53,869 nt of DNA from Phycisphaerales bacterium (GTDB lineage: Bacteria > Planctomycetota > Phycisphaerae > Phycisphaerales > UBA1924), in NCBI GenBank assembly GCA_019750095.1, contig JAIEOW010000080.1:1-53869 (forward strand). Direction: 5' to 3'. The notes beneath the pieces are model-generated. The model had not been told where the DNA came from and did no database searches. It saw only the letters and a program-made list of their open reading frames with translations. Positions 16,635-25,076 of the stretch are shown here, in pieces. Every line of letters begins with the position of its first letter. Positions within the stretch are counted from its first letter, which is position 1. The translations under genes were made by a program, and so were the position numbers.

Positions 16635-17078
16635 ATGCCCCCTCGCGACGAGGACACCCCCATACCACCCACGCGGCCAGAACCGTCGGATGATGAACGG
16701 TTCAACGGCAGGCGCGGGGGTGGTGAGTTGCCGCCGCCGCCGATGCGGGATCCTCGGCTGGAGATTCCGGAGATTCTTCGGACGCCGATCAAAAAGCCCG
16801 AGCTACCCAATGAGCGCAAGGTCGTGGTGATCCCACCGGGTTCGGGTGGTCTGGGTGATCTTGCTCGGGCGTTGTCGGTCGGGCTGGATTTTCTGTTCAT
16901 CATCGCTGCCGGGGGTTTTCTCGGGTGGCTGTTTGATTGGTGGCGCGGCACGGGCAATGTCGGGGTGCTGGCGGGGCTTGGCGTGGGGTTTTTGGCGGGG
17001 ACGGCACGGCTGCTGCAGCGGCTGAACCGTGACGACAAGCCGGGTCCAAAGCCCGGTCCGGGCTCGCCCAAGAGGTAA
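16635..17078 (+). CDS. AtpZ/AtpI-like F0F1-ATPase accessory membrane protein
   Basis: A 147-residue protein with a Pro/Arg-rich cytoplasmic N-terminal half (about residues 1-75) and two membrane segments (SVGLDFLFIIAAGGFLGWLF and VGVLAGLGVGFLAGTARLL) separated by a short DWWRGTG loop. This two-helix shape with a tight polar turn is that of the AtpZ (AtpQ/Tim-like ATP synthase subunit I) family encoded at the head of many atp operons and linked to c-ring assembly or Mg2+ supply. The extended Pro-rich N-terminus is unusual. It precedes another membrane protein gene and atpB by short spacers, consistent with one transcript. Confidence 0.75.
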   Translation: MPPRDEDTPIPPTRPEPSDDERFNGRRGGGELPPPPMRDPRLEIPEILRTPIKKPELPNERKVVVIPPGSGGLGDLARALSVGLDFLFIIAAGGFLGWLFDWWRGTGNVGVLAGLGVGFLAGTARLLQRLNRDDKPGPKPGPGSPKR

Positions 17079-17197
17079 CAGGCCGCTAGCATCCCGCCCC
17101 AAAAAACCGGCGGTCGGGCGGAGCGTCTGGCGTCGGGATTTGGGGTTGGTTTGCGACCGATTTTCAGCGCTTCCTGTCACGGTTTTCGCCGACGACG

Positions 17198-17680
17198 ATG
17201 GCCCAGAGCACCCTCTCCATTCCTCGGATGATGTACGGCGTGACGATGGCCGTGTCGTGCGCGGCGGCGATCGGGGCTGGGCTGTTTATGGCGGACCGGG
17301 CGGGGGCGAATACGGACGCGCTTGGGGCGATCGGGATTGCACTGGCGGTGCTGGCGAGCGTGTGCATTGTGCCGATGCTGGGGCCGCCACTGGTGAGCGG
17401 GGAATCTTGGGGGATGGTGGTGCTTGGGTGCGGGGCGATGCGGACGATGCTGGCGCTTGGGGCGATGCTGGTGCTGATCGAGATTCAGGGGCTGGAGCGG
17501 CGGCCGGTGGTGATGGGGATTTTGACGGGGGCGATGATGATCATGATCGCCGAGGCGGTAGTGGCGGTGCGGGCGCTGGCGGCTCGTGACCGGATGCGGG
17601 TGGTGGCTGGGGGCGTGGGGACTAATCCAAAGCAGACGACTTCCGCCGGTCCAACGGCGAGTTCCGGGAGTGCACCGTGA
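17198..17680 (+). CDS. Small polytopic membrane protein of the atp operon (AtpI-like)
   Basis: A 160-residue protein with about four hydrophobic segments (residues ~10-30, 42-62, 75-100, 108-130) and a polar C-terminus rich in Gly, Ser and Thr. Sequence identity to a named family is not apparent. The position between the AtpZ-like gene and atpB, and the four-helix shape, match AtpI, the non-essential c-ring assembly factor. Its TGA overlaps the GTG start of atpB (GTGA at 17677-17680), so the two are translationally coupled. Confidence 0.6.
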   Translation: MAQSTLSIPRMMYGVTMAVSCAAAIGAGLFMADRAGANTDALGAIGIALAVLASVCIVPMLGPPLVSGESWGMVVLGCGAMRTMLALGAMLVLIEIQGLERRPVVMGILTGAMMIMIAEAVVAVRALAARDRMRVVAGGVGTNPKQTTSAGPTASSGSAP

Positions 17681-18627
17681 TCGACACGCTTTTGACGCTG
17701 GCCGCGGGTGACCCCGCGCAGCACGTGTACAACCATGTGTTCATCAAGGACGAGCACGGCAACTGGCTGTGGTCGGGCAACCAGGGCAACCTGGTGCTGA
17801 GCATGCTGATCATCGTGGTTTTGGGGTGGTTTGTCGCCTCGAAGGTGCAGACGGGCCCGGCGAGCCAGGGGACAGACCGGTACATCACGAAGAACCGCTT
17901 TGCGCACATGGTCGAGGTGATCTGTGTGTATCTGCGTGAAGAGGTGGCGCGGCCGCTACTGGGAGCGCGGACGGAGAAGCTGATCCCGTTCCTGTGGACG
18001 ATCTTCTTCTTCATCCTGGTGAACAACCTGCTTGGGCTGGTGCCGATGCTGGACCTGGTGCACCTTGTGTCGCCCTCGCTGAAGGCCGCGCATGCGACGC
18101 CGATCGGTGGCACGGCGACGCAGAACATCTGGGTGACGGGTGTGCTGGCGGTGATCAGCGCGTTGTTCTTCAACCTGGTGGCGATCCGGCATCTGGGGAT
18201 CGGCGGATATCTGAAGCACATGACGGCGGGGGCGCCGTTCCCGGCATCGATTCTGATTTTCTTCCTGGAACTGGCGAGCCAGATTGTCATCAAGCCGTTT
18301 GCGCTCGCGATGCGTCTGTTTGCGAACATGACGGCGGGGCACATCCTGCTGGCGACGCTGTTCGGATTCGCGGCGACGCTGGTGACCAAGCCGATCTACA
18401 TCGGCGGGCCGGTGACGGTGATCAGCGTGGTGGGCGGGTTCGGGATCATGCTGCTTGAACTGTTTGTTGCGTTCATGCAGGCGTTTGTGTTCATGTTCCT
18501 GACGACGGTGTTTATCGCGCTCATGGATCATCACGACCATGAGCACGATCACGAGCATTCACACGAGCATGGGGATGACCACGAGCATGCCCATGCCCAT
18601 GGCCACGAGCACGCCGCGAAGGCGTGA
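17677..18627 (+). CDS. atpB: ATP synthase F0 subunit a
   Basis: A 316-residue inner-membrane subunit forming the two proton half-channels beside the c-ring. The essential Arg lies in KPFALAMRLFANMTAGHIL, preceded by the polar membrane helices VTGVLAVISALFFNLVAIRH and SILIFFLELASQIV. The GTG start at 17677 overlaps the preceding stop codon. The C-terminus is odd: after the last membrane helix the final 34 residues contain 14 histidines in a His-Asp/Glu repeat (DHHDHEHDHEH...), a likely metal- or proton-binding tail not found in E. coli subunit a. Confidence 0.95.
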   Translation: MIDTLLTLAAGDPAQHVYNHVFIKDEHGNWLWSGNQGNLVLSMLIIVVLGWFVASKVQTGPASQGTDRYITKNRFAHMVEVICVYLREEVARPLLGARTEKLIPFLWTIFFFILVNNLLGLVPMLDLVHLVSPSLKAAHATPIGGTATQNIWVTGVLAVISALFFNLVAIRHLGIGGYLKHMTAGAPFPASILIFFLELASQIVIKPFALAMRLFANMTAGHILLATLFGFAATLVTKPIYIGGPVTVISVVGGFGIMLLELFVAFMQAFVFMFLTTVFIALMDHHDHEHDHEHSHEHGDDHEHAHAHGHEHAAKA

Positions 18628-18717
18628 AAAACGGGCCGACATGCGCGTTCGACCTGAAGGTCGGCGAAGCGCGATTCACTTGTGGGTTCAGGTTCCTGTA
18701 GAAAGAAGGGTTTTGAG

Positions 18718-19020
18718 ATGAAGAGCATCATGACGAAGATCGTGACGATGGCGGTGGTGGCGGCGGCGGCGACGCCGGCGATGGCGCAGACGGCGGCGGT
18801 TGAGGCCGGCGCGTCGATGGGCAAGGGCCTCGCCGTTATCGGTGGTGGTCTGGCCGTGCTGGGCGCGGGCATCGGCATCGGTCTGATCGGCAAGGGCGCG
18901 ACCGAGAGCATGGCGCGTCAGCCCGAGATCGCCGGCAAGATCCAGACCGCGGGCATCATCCTCGCGGTGTTCATCGAAGGTGCGACGCTGTTCGCCGTCG
19001 CGGCGGGCTTCCTCGCCTAA
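18718..19020 (+). CDS. atpE: ATP synthase F0 subunit c with an N-terminal extension
   Basis: A 100-residue proteolipid, the rotor ring of ATP synthase. Helix 1 reads GLAVIGGGLAVLGAGIGIGLIG, the polar loop is MARQPEIAGK, and helix 2 carries the ion-binding Glu in AVFIEGATLFAVAAG. No Gln/Ser-Thr sodium ligands are visible, so proton coupling is likely. Residues 1-24 (MKSIMTKIVTMAVVAAAATP, then AMAQ) resemble a cleavable signal peptide, which makes it ~20 residues longer than most bacterial c subunits; such leaders occur in some PVC and Bacteroidetes members. The ATG at 18718 lies 91 bases after atpB, with GAAGGG upstream. Confidence 0.96.
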   Translation: MKSIMTKIVTMAVVAAAATPAMAQTAAVEAGASMGKGLAVIGGGLAVLGAGIGIGLIGKGATESMARQPEIAGKIQTAGIILAVFIEGATLFAVAAGFLA

Positions 19021-19152
19021 GCATTTGTCAAGCAGTCGAGGCACGATGGGAACATCGTGCCTCGCTTTCGGTCTGGTTGGACGTTCGGAGAACACAGACT
19101 TGTCGGGGCGACGACGCCTCGGCTCGCGCTGGCGGTTTACAGGGTTGACACC

Positions 19153-19752
19153 ATGAAGCTCACACGCATCGCGGTTGCTGGTCTTGCGGTTGTTGCCTTT
19201 GCCGGGCTTGCGCTCGCCGCGGGGGGCGAGGGGCACGAAACGGTTGGGGCGATGCCCAGCATGAAGCAGGGTCTGGCCACGGGCATCACCGCGCTGGTGG
19301 TGTTCATCATCACGGCGGCGTTTCTGAGTATCGTGGTGTGGCCGAAGATCAATAGCGGTCTGAAGGATCGCGAGGACAAGATTCGCAACGCGATCGATGA
19401 GGCCGAGATGGCTCAGGAGCAGGCCAAGGCCGCGCTCGAGCAGTATGAGCGGAACCTGGCGCAGGCGCGGGCAGAGGCGCAGAAGATGCTGGATGATGCG
19501 AAGACGCAGCAGCAGGTGATCGCGGCGGAGCTGAAAGCCAAGAGCGAGATCGAACTCGGACAGCTTCGTGACAAGGCGCGTCGCGACATCGAGGCGGCCA
19601 AGGCGCAGGCGGTGGTCGAGATTCACGCCCACGCGACGGCACTGGCGACGGCGATGGCGGGCAAGATCCTGAAGCGCGAAGTGAACGCGGGCGATCAGCA
19701 GCGGCTGATCAGCGAGTCGCTGCAGGAGTTGCAGACGGCTGGCCGGGCTTGA
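19153..19752 (+). CDS. atpF: ATP synthase F0 subunit b
   Basis: A 199-residue peripheral-stalk subunit. Residues 1-23 look like a signal peptide (KLTRIAVAGLAVVAFAGLAL then AAG). A single membrane anchor follows at about 40-62 (GITALVVFIITAAFLSIVVW), and then a long Ala/Glu/Lys/Arg coiled coil (EAEMAQEQAKAALEQYERNL onwards) reaches F1 and the delta subunit. The ATG at 19153 is chosen because it begins the signal-like segment. It follows atpE after 132 bases and is separated from atpH by a palindromic repeat. Confidence 0.93.
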   Translation: MKLTRIAVAGLAVVAFAGLALAAGGEGHETVGAMPSMKQGLATGITALVVFIITAAFLSIVVWPKINSGLKDREDKIRNAIDEAEMAQEQAKAALEQYERNLAQARAEAQKMLDDAKTQQQVIAAELKAKSEIELGQLRDKARRDIEAAKAQAVVEIHAHATALATAMAGKILKREVNAGDQQRLISESLQELQTAGRA

Positions 19753-19770
19753 ACCCGATTGACTCCCGAC

Positions 19771-19856
19771 TTCGCCGCAGAGGCGCAAAGACGCGAAGAC
19801 GGGCGTGTGAGAGCAACTACTGGTCGGTCTTTGCGTCTTGGCGGCTTCGCGGCGAA
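19771..19856. repeat. Inverted repeat of the GCGCAAAGACGCGAAG type between atpF and atpH
   Basis: Two 30-base arms (19771-19800 and 19827-19856) are inverted copies with 25 of 30 matches, separated by 26 bases. The arms contain the phrase CGCAGAGGCGCAAAGACGCG, a wording seen as dispersed intergenic repeats in many bacteria. In RNA it would form a long hairpin 14 bases before the atpH start. It may tune expression of atpH or be a passive repeat insertion. Confidence 0.75.
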
Positions 19857-19870
19857 AACTGGAACAAACC

Positions 19871-20494
19871 ATGCCTCTGACCCACACAGCACCTGACGCC
19901 CTGGCCCGCATCTATGCGACGAGCCTGTTTGAACTTGCCGAGAAGAGCGGCGAGGGTGCGACGGCGCCGCAGAAGTGCGAATCGACGCTGGGCGAGCTTG
20001 AGGACATCATGGAGCTTGCGCGTCAGGACGCGAAGTTCGGCGAGTTTCTGGCGTCGAAGATCCTGCCGAGCGAGAAGCGGGAGAAGTCGCTGAACGCGAT
20101 GTTCAAGGGGCGTGTGAGCGACCTGACGCTGCGGTTCCTGCTGGTGCTGAACGACAAGGATCGGCTCGGCCACCTGCCGGCGATCGTCGGTGCCTTTGAG
20201 CAGATGGTGCAGGAGGCCTATGGGCGGGTTGAGGTGGATGTGTACACCGCCCAGGCGATCGATCAGGGCGAGCTTGCGTCGATCCGTGCCGCACTGCAGC
20301 GGAAGCTGGGCAAAGAGCCGGTGCTGCACGCGTATGTCGATGCGTCGCTGATCGGCGGGGTGAAGCTGCAGATCGGGGATCGGTTGATCGATGGGTCGAT
20401 CCGGACGCAGCTTCGGAAGCTGCGCGAGGCGATTGCGCAGGATGGCGGGGCGGAGATTCGGTCGCGGGCGGCGCGGTTGATTGATGGGGTGTGA
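19871..20494 (+). CDS. atpH: ATP synthase F1 subunit delta
   Basis: A 207-residue subunit that joins the peripheral stalk to the top of F1. The N-terminal bundle begins APDALARIYATSLFELAEKS, the usual family opening. The C-terminal part holds VEVDVYTAQAIDQGELASIR, a VDASLIGGVKLQIGDRLIDG motif and SIRTQLRKLRE, all typical of OSCP/delta proteins. The ATG at 19871 begins the homologous region. It is the last gene of this atp cluster: a small GC hairpin follows and the next gene is on the opposite strand, so atpA, atpG, atpD and atpC must be elsewhere. Confidence 0.94.
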   Translation: MPLTHTAPDALARIYATSLFELAEKSGEGATAPQKCESTLGELEDIMELARQDAKFGEFLASKILPSEKREKSLNAMFKGRVSDLTLRFLLVLNDKDRLGHLPAIVGAFEQMVQEAYGRVEVDVYTAQAIDQGELASIRAALQRKLGKEPVLHAYVDASLIGGVKLQIGDRLIDGSIRTQLRKLREAIAQDGGAEIRSRAARLIDGV

Positions 20495-20496
20495 AA

Positions 20497-20515
20497 CACA
20501 GGCGGGACGCCTGTG
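20497..20515. terminator. GC-rich hairpin after atpH, weak terminator or repeat
   Basis: CACAGGCG / CGCCTGTG forms a perfect eight-base-pair stem with a three-base loop, two bases after the atpH stop codon. There is no T-run, so it may stabilise mRNA ends or be a dispersed repeat rather than an intrinsic terminator. It lies between convergent genes. Confidence 0.5.
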
Positions 20516-20541
20516 CCACCAAGGCAAAGGCAAGAGCGGAA

Positions 20542-21861
20542 CTAGCCGACTCGGCCGCCGGCGGCGAGCGTGGCTTCGACGATGCCGTCCCAGCCCTCGG
20601 TGAGGCCGGAGGGAAACTGGAGGCGGAGGTCGAACTCGCCCTGGGTGTTTGGTTCGAAGTAATCCTGGGAGACGTCGACGTCATCGATCATGGCGATGCG
20701 GAGATCGCGGCGCTCGACGAGGTCGATGGGCTCGCCGGGGGCATGCATGAGCACGCCGGGGCCGGCACGCTTGACGTCGGAGAGGACGTCTTTGGTCAGT
20801 GGCAAGACGGTCGGTGAGCAGGGGAGCGTGGGGTCCCAGCTTGCGACGATGCACTGGCGGCCGGTGTTCAGCGTGACGACCGAGCCCGGGGCGAAGGCGG
20901 GGACGACGGTGAGGAGTGACTTGAAGACGACGGCATCAAGCTTGCCGGCGCGGACGAGTTCGAGGGTCTTTTTCAACGCGCGGACGGTCGGCGCCTGAGG
21001 GGTGGTCGCGCCGCTGGCGAGTTTGCCGAGCGGGTTGCGGAAGCGGTCGAAGACATCGGCGACGCCGACGATGCGGGCGAAGATGTGGATTTCATTGCCG
21101 CGGAGTGCGGTGGGCGGGCCGAAGCCGCGGACGCGGCGGGGGAAACCGGAGCCGTCGAGCCGCTGGTGATGGTGGAGGACGGCGGCAGAAGCGGTGGCGG
21201 GGAGGCGGCCTTTGATGAGCTCGAAGCCCAGGAGGGTGTGCTTCTGCCAGGCCTCGTCGTCTTCATCCTGGGTCTTTTCAAAGCGTGCGATGACATCGCG
21301 GCTGAGGCGGGTGATGCCAATGTCGTGGAGGAGCGCGCCGAGACCGAGGTTTTCGATGTTGGTAGCGCGGCGCGGGGTGATGCGTGGTCGATTGGCGACG
21401 AGATAGCCGTCGAGCTTGAGGGCCATCATGAGCGAGAGCAGGCCGACGTTGAAGGAGTGGGACGAGAGGGACTGGCGGGCGTCGATGACGTCCTGCATGA
21501 AGACAGCGGCGGTGGGATCATCGACGAGGCGACTGATGAGCGAGCGGACGCCCACGGCGTAAGAGTCGAAGTCAAGCTCGGCGTGGAGGGAGGTGGTCAT
21601 CTTGTCGATCTCGCCGCCGACGCGTTCGGCGAGACGGGATTGCTCGGCGAGGATGGCCGGGCTTGCGTAGCGCATGAGGAACTCGGTGGGCGGGTACTTG
21701 ATGCTCACCATGCGGACGTGGAGCTCTTTGAGGCGCTCGATGGAGCGATCATCAAGGACGCAGCCGGGCTTGAGAAGGATGTGCCCGGGCTTGTCGGGGT
21801 GCATCACCGGGAGTGCAAGGACCATCTCGGAAACAGCTTTATCGATGGGCAGGGTGAGCAA
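20542..21861 (-). CDS. HD-GYP-type cyclic-di-GMP phosphodiesterase
   Basis: A 439-residue protein with an HD-GYP domain at about residues 125-290. Metal-ligand motifs are SHSFNV (His ~135), LLHDIG (~178-182), a His near 208 (KHTLLGFELI) and HHHQRLDGSGFP (~230-241). The last motif reads GFP instead of GYP, a tolerated variant. Such enzymes hydrolyse cyclic di-GMP or related cyclic dinucleotides. The N-terminal ~120 residues resemble the domain of unknown function often found before HD-GYP (LLKPGCVLDDRSIERLKELHV). The TTG at 21861 is chosen because GGGAGGT lies six bases upstream; a GTG at 21918 lacks a ribosome site. It diverges from the pilus operon, which such signalling often controls. Confidence 0.88.
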   Translation of the reverse strand: MLTLPIDKAVSEMVLALPVMHPDKPGHILLKPGCVLDDRSIERLKELHVRMVSIKYPPTEFLMRYASPAILAEQSRLAERVGGEIDKMTTSLHAELDFDSYAVGVRSLISRLVDDPTAAVFMQDVIDARQSLSSHSFNVGLLSLMMALKLDGYLVANRPRITPRRATNIENLGLGALLHDIGITRLSRDVIARFEKTQDEDDEAWQKHTLLGFELIKGRLPATASAAVLHHHQRLDGSGFPRRVRGFGPPTALRGNEIHIFARIVGVADVFDRFRNPLGKLASGATTPQAPTVRALKKTLELVRAGKLDAVVFKSLLTVVPAFAPGSVVTLNTGRQCIVASWDPTLPCSPTVLPLTKDVLSDVKRAGPGVLMHAPGEPIDLVERRDLRIAMIDDVDVSQDYFEPNTQGEFDLRLQFPSGLTEGWDGIVEATLAAGGRVG

Positions 21862-22278
21862 GGGGCACCTCCCGGAACGCGTGGCGTTGCGGTCATGATG
21901 GGTGTGTATCGGCGACACGTGGCAAGGAATCAGCGAGCGGCGTGGTCACGGATGAGAAGTGGGCGAAGGTGCGCTCGCACAGACCCGACGGGGGGTGTGG
22001 GGTGGTGTGTGAGGGCGGAGCGTGCCGAGTGCCCAGAGGACGCGTGTTGCCCAATGTGAGGCGAGTGCGGGGCGATGCGCGGTGTGGCGGGGCGCGTGGA
22101 TATCGGACGGTTCAGGATGTGCGGACTGTGCGGGGTGAGCGGGCGGTGAATGCTGCGCGGGTCGGGGAAAGACGAGGGAAGGGAAGGCGGGTGAAGGTCG
22201 GAGGCGGCGTGGTCGATGGTGCGATGGTCCCGGCACGCCGCAATCGTGGGCGCACACCGGGCTGAGAGGCACTTGGAC
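21862..22278. other. Divergent intergenic region upstream of the pilM operon
   Basis: This 417-base spacer has a strong purine bias on the plus strand, with repeated GTGCGG, GGGCGG and GTGTG words and almost no T-runs. I see no convincing gene, hairpin or consensus promoter. It must carry the promoters of the HD-GYP gene and of the pilus operon. The first 57 bases are open in the HD-GYP frame but lack a ribosome site. Confidence 0.45.
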
Positions 22279-23586
22279 ATGGCGCTGTTCTCGCTTGGCA
22301 AAGTACGATCAGCCGCACTGACCTCGCTCGGAGGCGGGGTGTCGCCCATTGCGATTGACTTCGGAGTCGGGGCGTTGAAGCTGTTGCAGGTGAGCGAGGG
22401 AGACGCGCCGGGATTGATCGCGGCGGCAGCGATCGATACGCCCGAGGCGCTGTGGGACGATCATGCGAAGCGACTGGCGTTTCAGTTTCAGGCCCTGCCA
22501 CGGCTGCTCAAGGGGACGGGGTTCAAGGGCAAGCGGGCGGTGTGCGCGATTCCGGCGGGACAGATGTTCGTCAAGCACATGCAGTTTCCGCGTGCGGACA
22601 ATGTGTCACTAGATGAACTTGTTCGAGAAGGCGTGCCAGCCGCGTTGAACTGCGTGCCTGATGCGCTGATCCTGAGGCACTTTCCTGTGGAAGGGGCGTG
22701 CACGCCGGGCTCGGGTCAGAGCGGCGGCACGGGCGTGAAGCAGGAAGTGATCTGCATGGCCGCTGCACGGGAGTTTGTGCAGCGGGTGATGGGCGCGATC
22801 CGTGACGCGAAGCTTGAATGCGTGGGCATACACCCGGAGTGTGTGGCGACGCTGAAGGCGTTTGAGCACATCAACCGGCGTGCGGGGGATCAGCAGACCG
22901 CCACGATGTACATCGACATGGCGGCGGGCACGAGCAAGGTGTACATCGCGCACGCAACGACGCTGGTCTTTGCGAAGACGATCCAGTTTGGCGGAAATGA
23001 GATGGACATGTGCGTGGCTCGCGCTTTGGACCTGAACCTGGTGGAAGCTCGACGGCTGAGGCTGTCGGCCTCGGTGCTGGTCCCTGAAGCGGCCCGGCCG
23101 CAGGGAATGGCGGCACCGGGAGCAACGGCGATCGGGGCGGCGGGTCGCTCGGTAAAGGCTGACGGCACGCTGACCGAAGGGGACGGATCGACGGCGACGG
23201 CGGAGGATCGTCGCGTGAGCGGCTCGGCACCCGGGCTGACACAGCAGGTGAATGACCAGCCGGAGGCGGAGGTTGCGCCGCCGGAGTTTGATCTGACCGA
23301 CGCGCTGGACACGCTGACCGACGAAGCATCGATGTGCCTTCGGTACTACGAGGCGATGTTTCCGGGGCGGAAGGTGGAGAAGGCGATTCTGTTTGGCGGG
23401 GAAGCGCGTCATCGGGGGCTGTGTCAGCATGTGGCGAAGAAGCTGCGGCTTCCGGCGCATGTGGCCGACCCGCTGGCGCGGATGGCAAGAACCGGGAGCG
23501 AACCGGTGCGTGGCGTGGACTTCACGACGCCGCAGCCGGGGTGGACGATCCCGTTTGGGCTTGCGTTGTGCCCAACCGAACTGTGA
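22279..23586 (+). CDS. pilM: PilM-like actin-fold pilus/secretion assembly protein
   Basis: A 435-residue cytoplasmic protein with an actin-like fold. The first phosphate loop reads PIAIDFGVGALKLLQV (about residues 23-38). Later come TMYIDMAAGTSKVYIAHATT, the second ATPase loop, and KAILFGGEARHRGL, the adenosine loop. An Ala/Gly/Thr-rich insertion (about residues 273-355) interrupts the fold and is longer than in Thermus or Pseudomonas PilM. In type IV pili, PilM binds the N-terminus of PilN to form the inner-membrane platform. The ATG at 22279 begins MALFSLGK. It heads an operon with pilN, pilO, a PilP-like gene and pilB. Confidence 0.85.
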   Translation: MALFSLGKVRSAALTSLGGGVSPIAIDFGVGALKLLQVSEGDAPGLIAAAAIDTPEALWDDHAKRLAFQFQALPRLLKGTGFKGKRAVCAIPAGQMFVKHMQFPRADNVSLDELVREGVPAALNCVPDALILRHFPVEGACTPGSGQSGGTGVKQEVICMAAAREFVQRVMGAIRDAKLECVGIHPECVATLKAFEHINRRAGDQQTATMYIDMAAGTSKVYIAHATTLVFAKTIQFGGNEMDMCVARALDLNLVEARRLRLSASVLVPEAARPQGMAAPGATAIGAAGRSVKADGTLTEGDGSTATAEDRRVSGSAPGLTQQVNDQPEAEVAPPEFDLTDALDTLTDEASMCLRYYEAMFPGRKVEKAILFGGEARHRGLCQHVAKKLRLPAHVADPLARMARTGSEPVRGVDFTTPQPGWTIPFGLALCPTEL

Positions 23587-23657
23587 CTGGCAAGCTTTGG
23601 CGGATGACGAAGAACGACGGTGACCAGAAGGCCGGATAAGGAAGGCAGGAGCGCGAC

Positions 23658-24521
23658 ATGAGCAGCATGCGAACTTCGGGTGGCGGACAATCGTTTCTGC
23701 CCGAGGACTACTTGCAGAAGAAGGGCGAGCGTCGCGCGATCGCGATCAGTCTGTTCCTGTTCCTGGTGGTTGCGATCGGCATCGTCGGGGCGTTCTTTGT
23801 GACGTTTCGGCAGTGGACGATGGTGAAGGCGACGCAGGAGCAGGTGAACAAGGACTTCGCCGCGGAGACGAAGAAGATCGAGCAGTTGAAGCAACTCGAG
23901 GCGCAGCGCGACGAGTTGAAAGAGAAGGCCGATATCACGCTGGCGCTGGTGGAGCGGGTGCCGCGATCGATCCTCCTGGCGGAACTGATCAACCGGATGC
24001 CGGAGCAGCTGACGCTGAGCGAGCTGGAGATCAAGAGCAAGCGGATCCAGCAGCAGGCGGCGGCGGCGAAGCCGGGCGCACTGGCTGGGCCGAAGACGCT
24101 GGCGGAGGTGAAAGCGGCGCAGAAGAACACGGCGCAGGCCAAGCCCGTGGCTCCGCCGCCCCCGAGCCCGCCGAAGTTTGAGTTTCGGGTGGAACTGTCG
24201 GGACTGGCGGGGAGCGATGAGGATGTGGCGGACTATTACCAGCGGCTGGTGCAGTGCCCGCTGCTGGACCGGGTGGACATGATCTTCTCCTCGGACACAA
24301 AGGTGGACGATGTGCAGATGCGGAAGTTCAAGATCGAGGCGACGATCAAGGCTGCTGCGGATGCTCGGGCGATCGAGCCGCTGCATGTGCCGCGGTTGAA
24401 CCCGAAGCCGGGAGTGGCGGCAAAGCCCAAGGCGCGCGATCCGATGGACCCGACAGCGCCGCGTGATGATGAACCGACGGGCGGGAGCGAGATGGGCAGC
24501 GTTCCGACGAACAAGGAGTGA
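23658..24521 (+). CDS. pilN: PilN-like inner-membrane platform protein
   Basis: A 287-residue bitopic protein. It has a short cytoplasmic N-terminus with FLPEDY (the PilM-binding INLLP-like position), one membrane helix at about 27-50 (RAIAISLFLFLVVAIGIVGA), a coiled coil (~55-95, KATQEQVNKDFAAETKKIEQ), and a periplasmic ferredoxin-like domain (RVPRSILLAELINRMPEQLTLSEL). An Ala/Pro-rich stretch near 130-165 and a Pro-rich C-terminus are extensions. AGGAG lies six bases before the ATG. It sits between pilM and pilO, with the pilO start right after its stop. Confidence 0.85.
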   Translation: MSSMRTSGGGQSFLPEDYLQKKGERRAIAISLFLFLVVAIGIVGAFFVTFRQWTMVKATQEQVNKDFAAETKKIEQLKQLEAQRDELKEKADITLALVERVPRSILLAELINRMPEQLTLSELEIKSKRIQQQAAAAKPGALAGPKTLAEVKAAQKNTAQAKPVAPPPPSPPKFEFRVELSGLAGSDEDVADYYQRLVQCPLLDRVDMIFSSDTKVDDVQMRKFKIEATIKAAADARAIEPLHVPRLNPKPGVAAKPKARDPMDPTAPRDDEPTGGSEMGSVPTNKE

Positions 24522-24527
24522 ATGACG

Positions 24528-25076
24528 ATGTCCTCGACCGCAAGACAGTTTCTCTTCTCCGCGGTGCTGCTGGCGCTGCCGGTGTGCTCGTACTTTGTGG
24601 TGTTTCGCCCTGTGAACGCGAAGATCCAGCAGGGCAAGAAGGAGATCGAGCACAAGCAGGCTCTGCTGAGCAAGCTGCGCGAGGCGACGGCGCAGACCGA
24701 CGACCTGCAGCGTGCCAACGACCAGATCCGCTCGTCGATCGAGTCCCTTCAGGCGAAGCTGCCATCGAGCAAGGAGATGGACACGGTGCTCCGGCAGGTG
24801 TCGAGCATCGCGGCGAAGAACGGGCTGAAGATCCCGACGTTCAAGAAGAACGACAAGACGACTCCTGCGGGACTGGCGATGGAGCAGCCGCTGGACATCG
24901 AGATCACGGGCGACTTTGACGGGTACTACGGCTTCTTGCTGGAGCTTGAGCAGTTGCCGCGCATCACGCGGCTGACGGACCTCAAGATCAGCCGCAGCGA
25001 CAAGGTTGACGGTGAGATGAAGACGGCGTTTGTGCTGAGCGTGTATTACGAAGGCGAAGGGAGCGTGGGCAAATGA
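24528..25076 (+). CDS. pilO: PilO-like inner-membrane platform protein
   Basis: A 182-residue protein with one N-terminal membrane helix (about 6-25, FLFSAVLLALPVCSYFVVF), a coiled coil (KKEIEHKQALLSKLREATAQ) and a periplasmic domain containing DIEITGDFDGYYGFLLELEQ, the typical PilO core strand and helix. The ATG at 24528 is preferred over the ATG at 24522 because AAGGAG lies nine rather than three bases upstream. Its stop overlaps the next start (ATGA at 25073-25076). It pairs with PilN in the periplasm. Confidence 0.85.
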   Translation: MSSTARQFLFSAVLLALPVCSYFVVFRPVNAKIQQGKKEIEHKQALLSKLREATAQTDDLQRANDQIRSSIESLQAKLPSSKEMDTVLRQVSSIAAKNGLKIPTFKKNDKTTPAGLAMEQPLDIEITGDFDGYYGFLLELEQLPRITRLTDLKISRSDKVDGEMKTAFVLSVYYEGEGSVGK

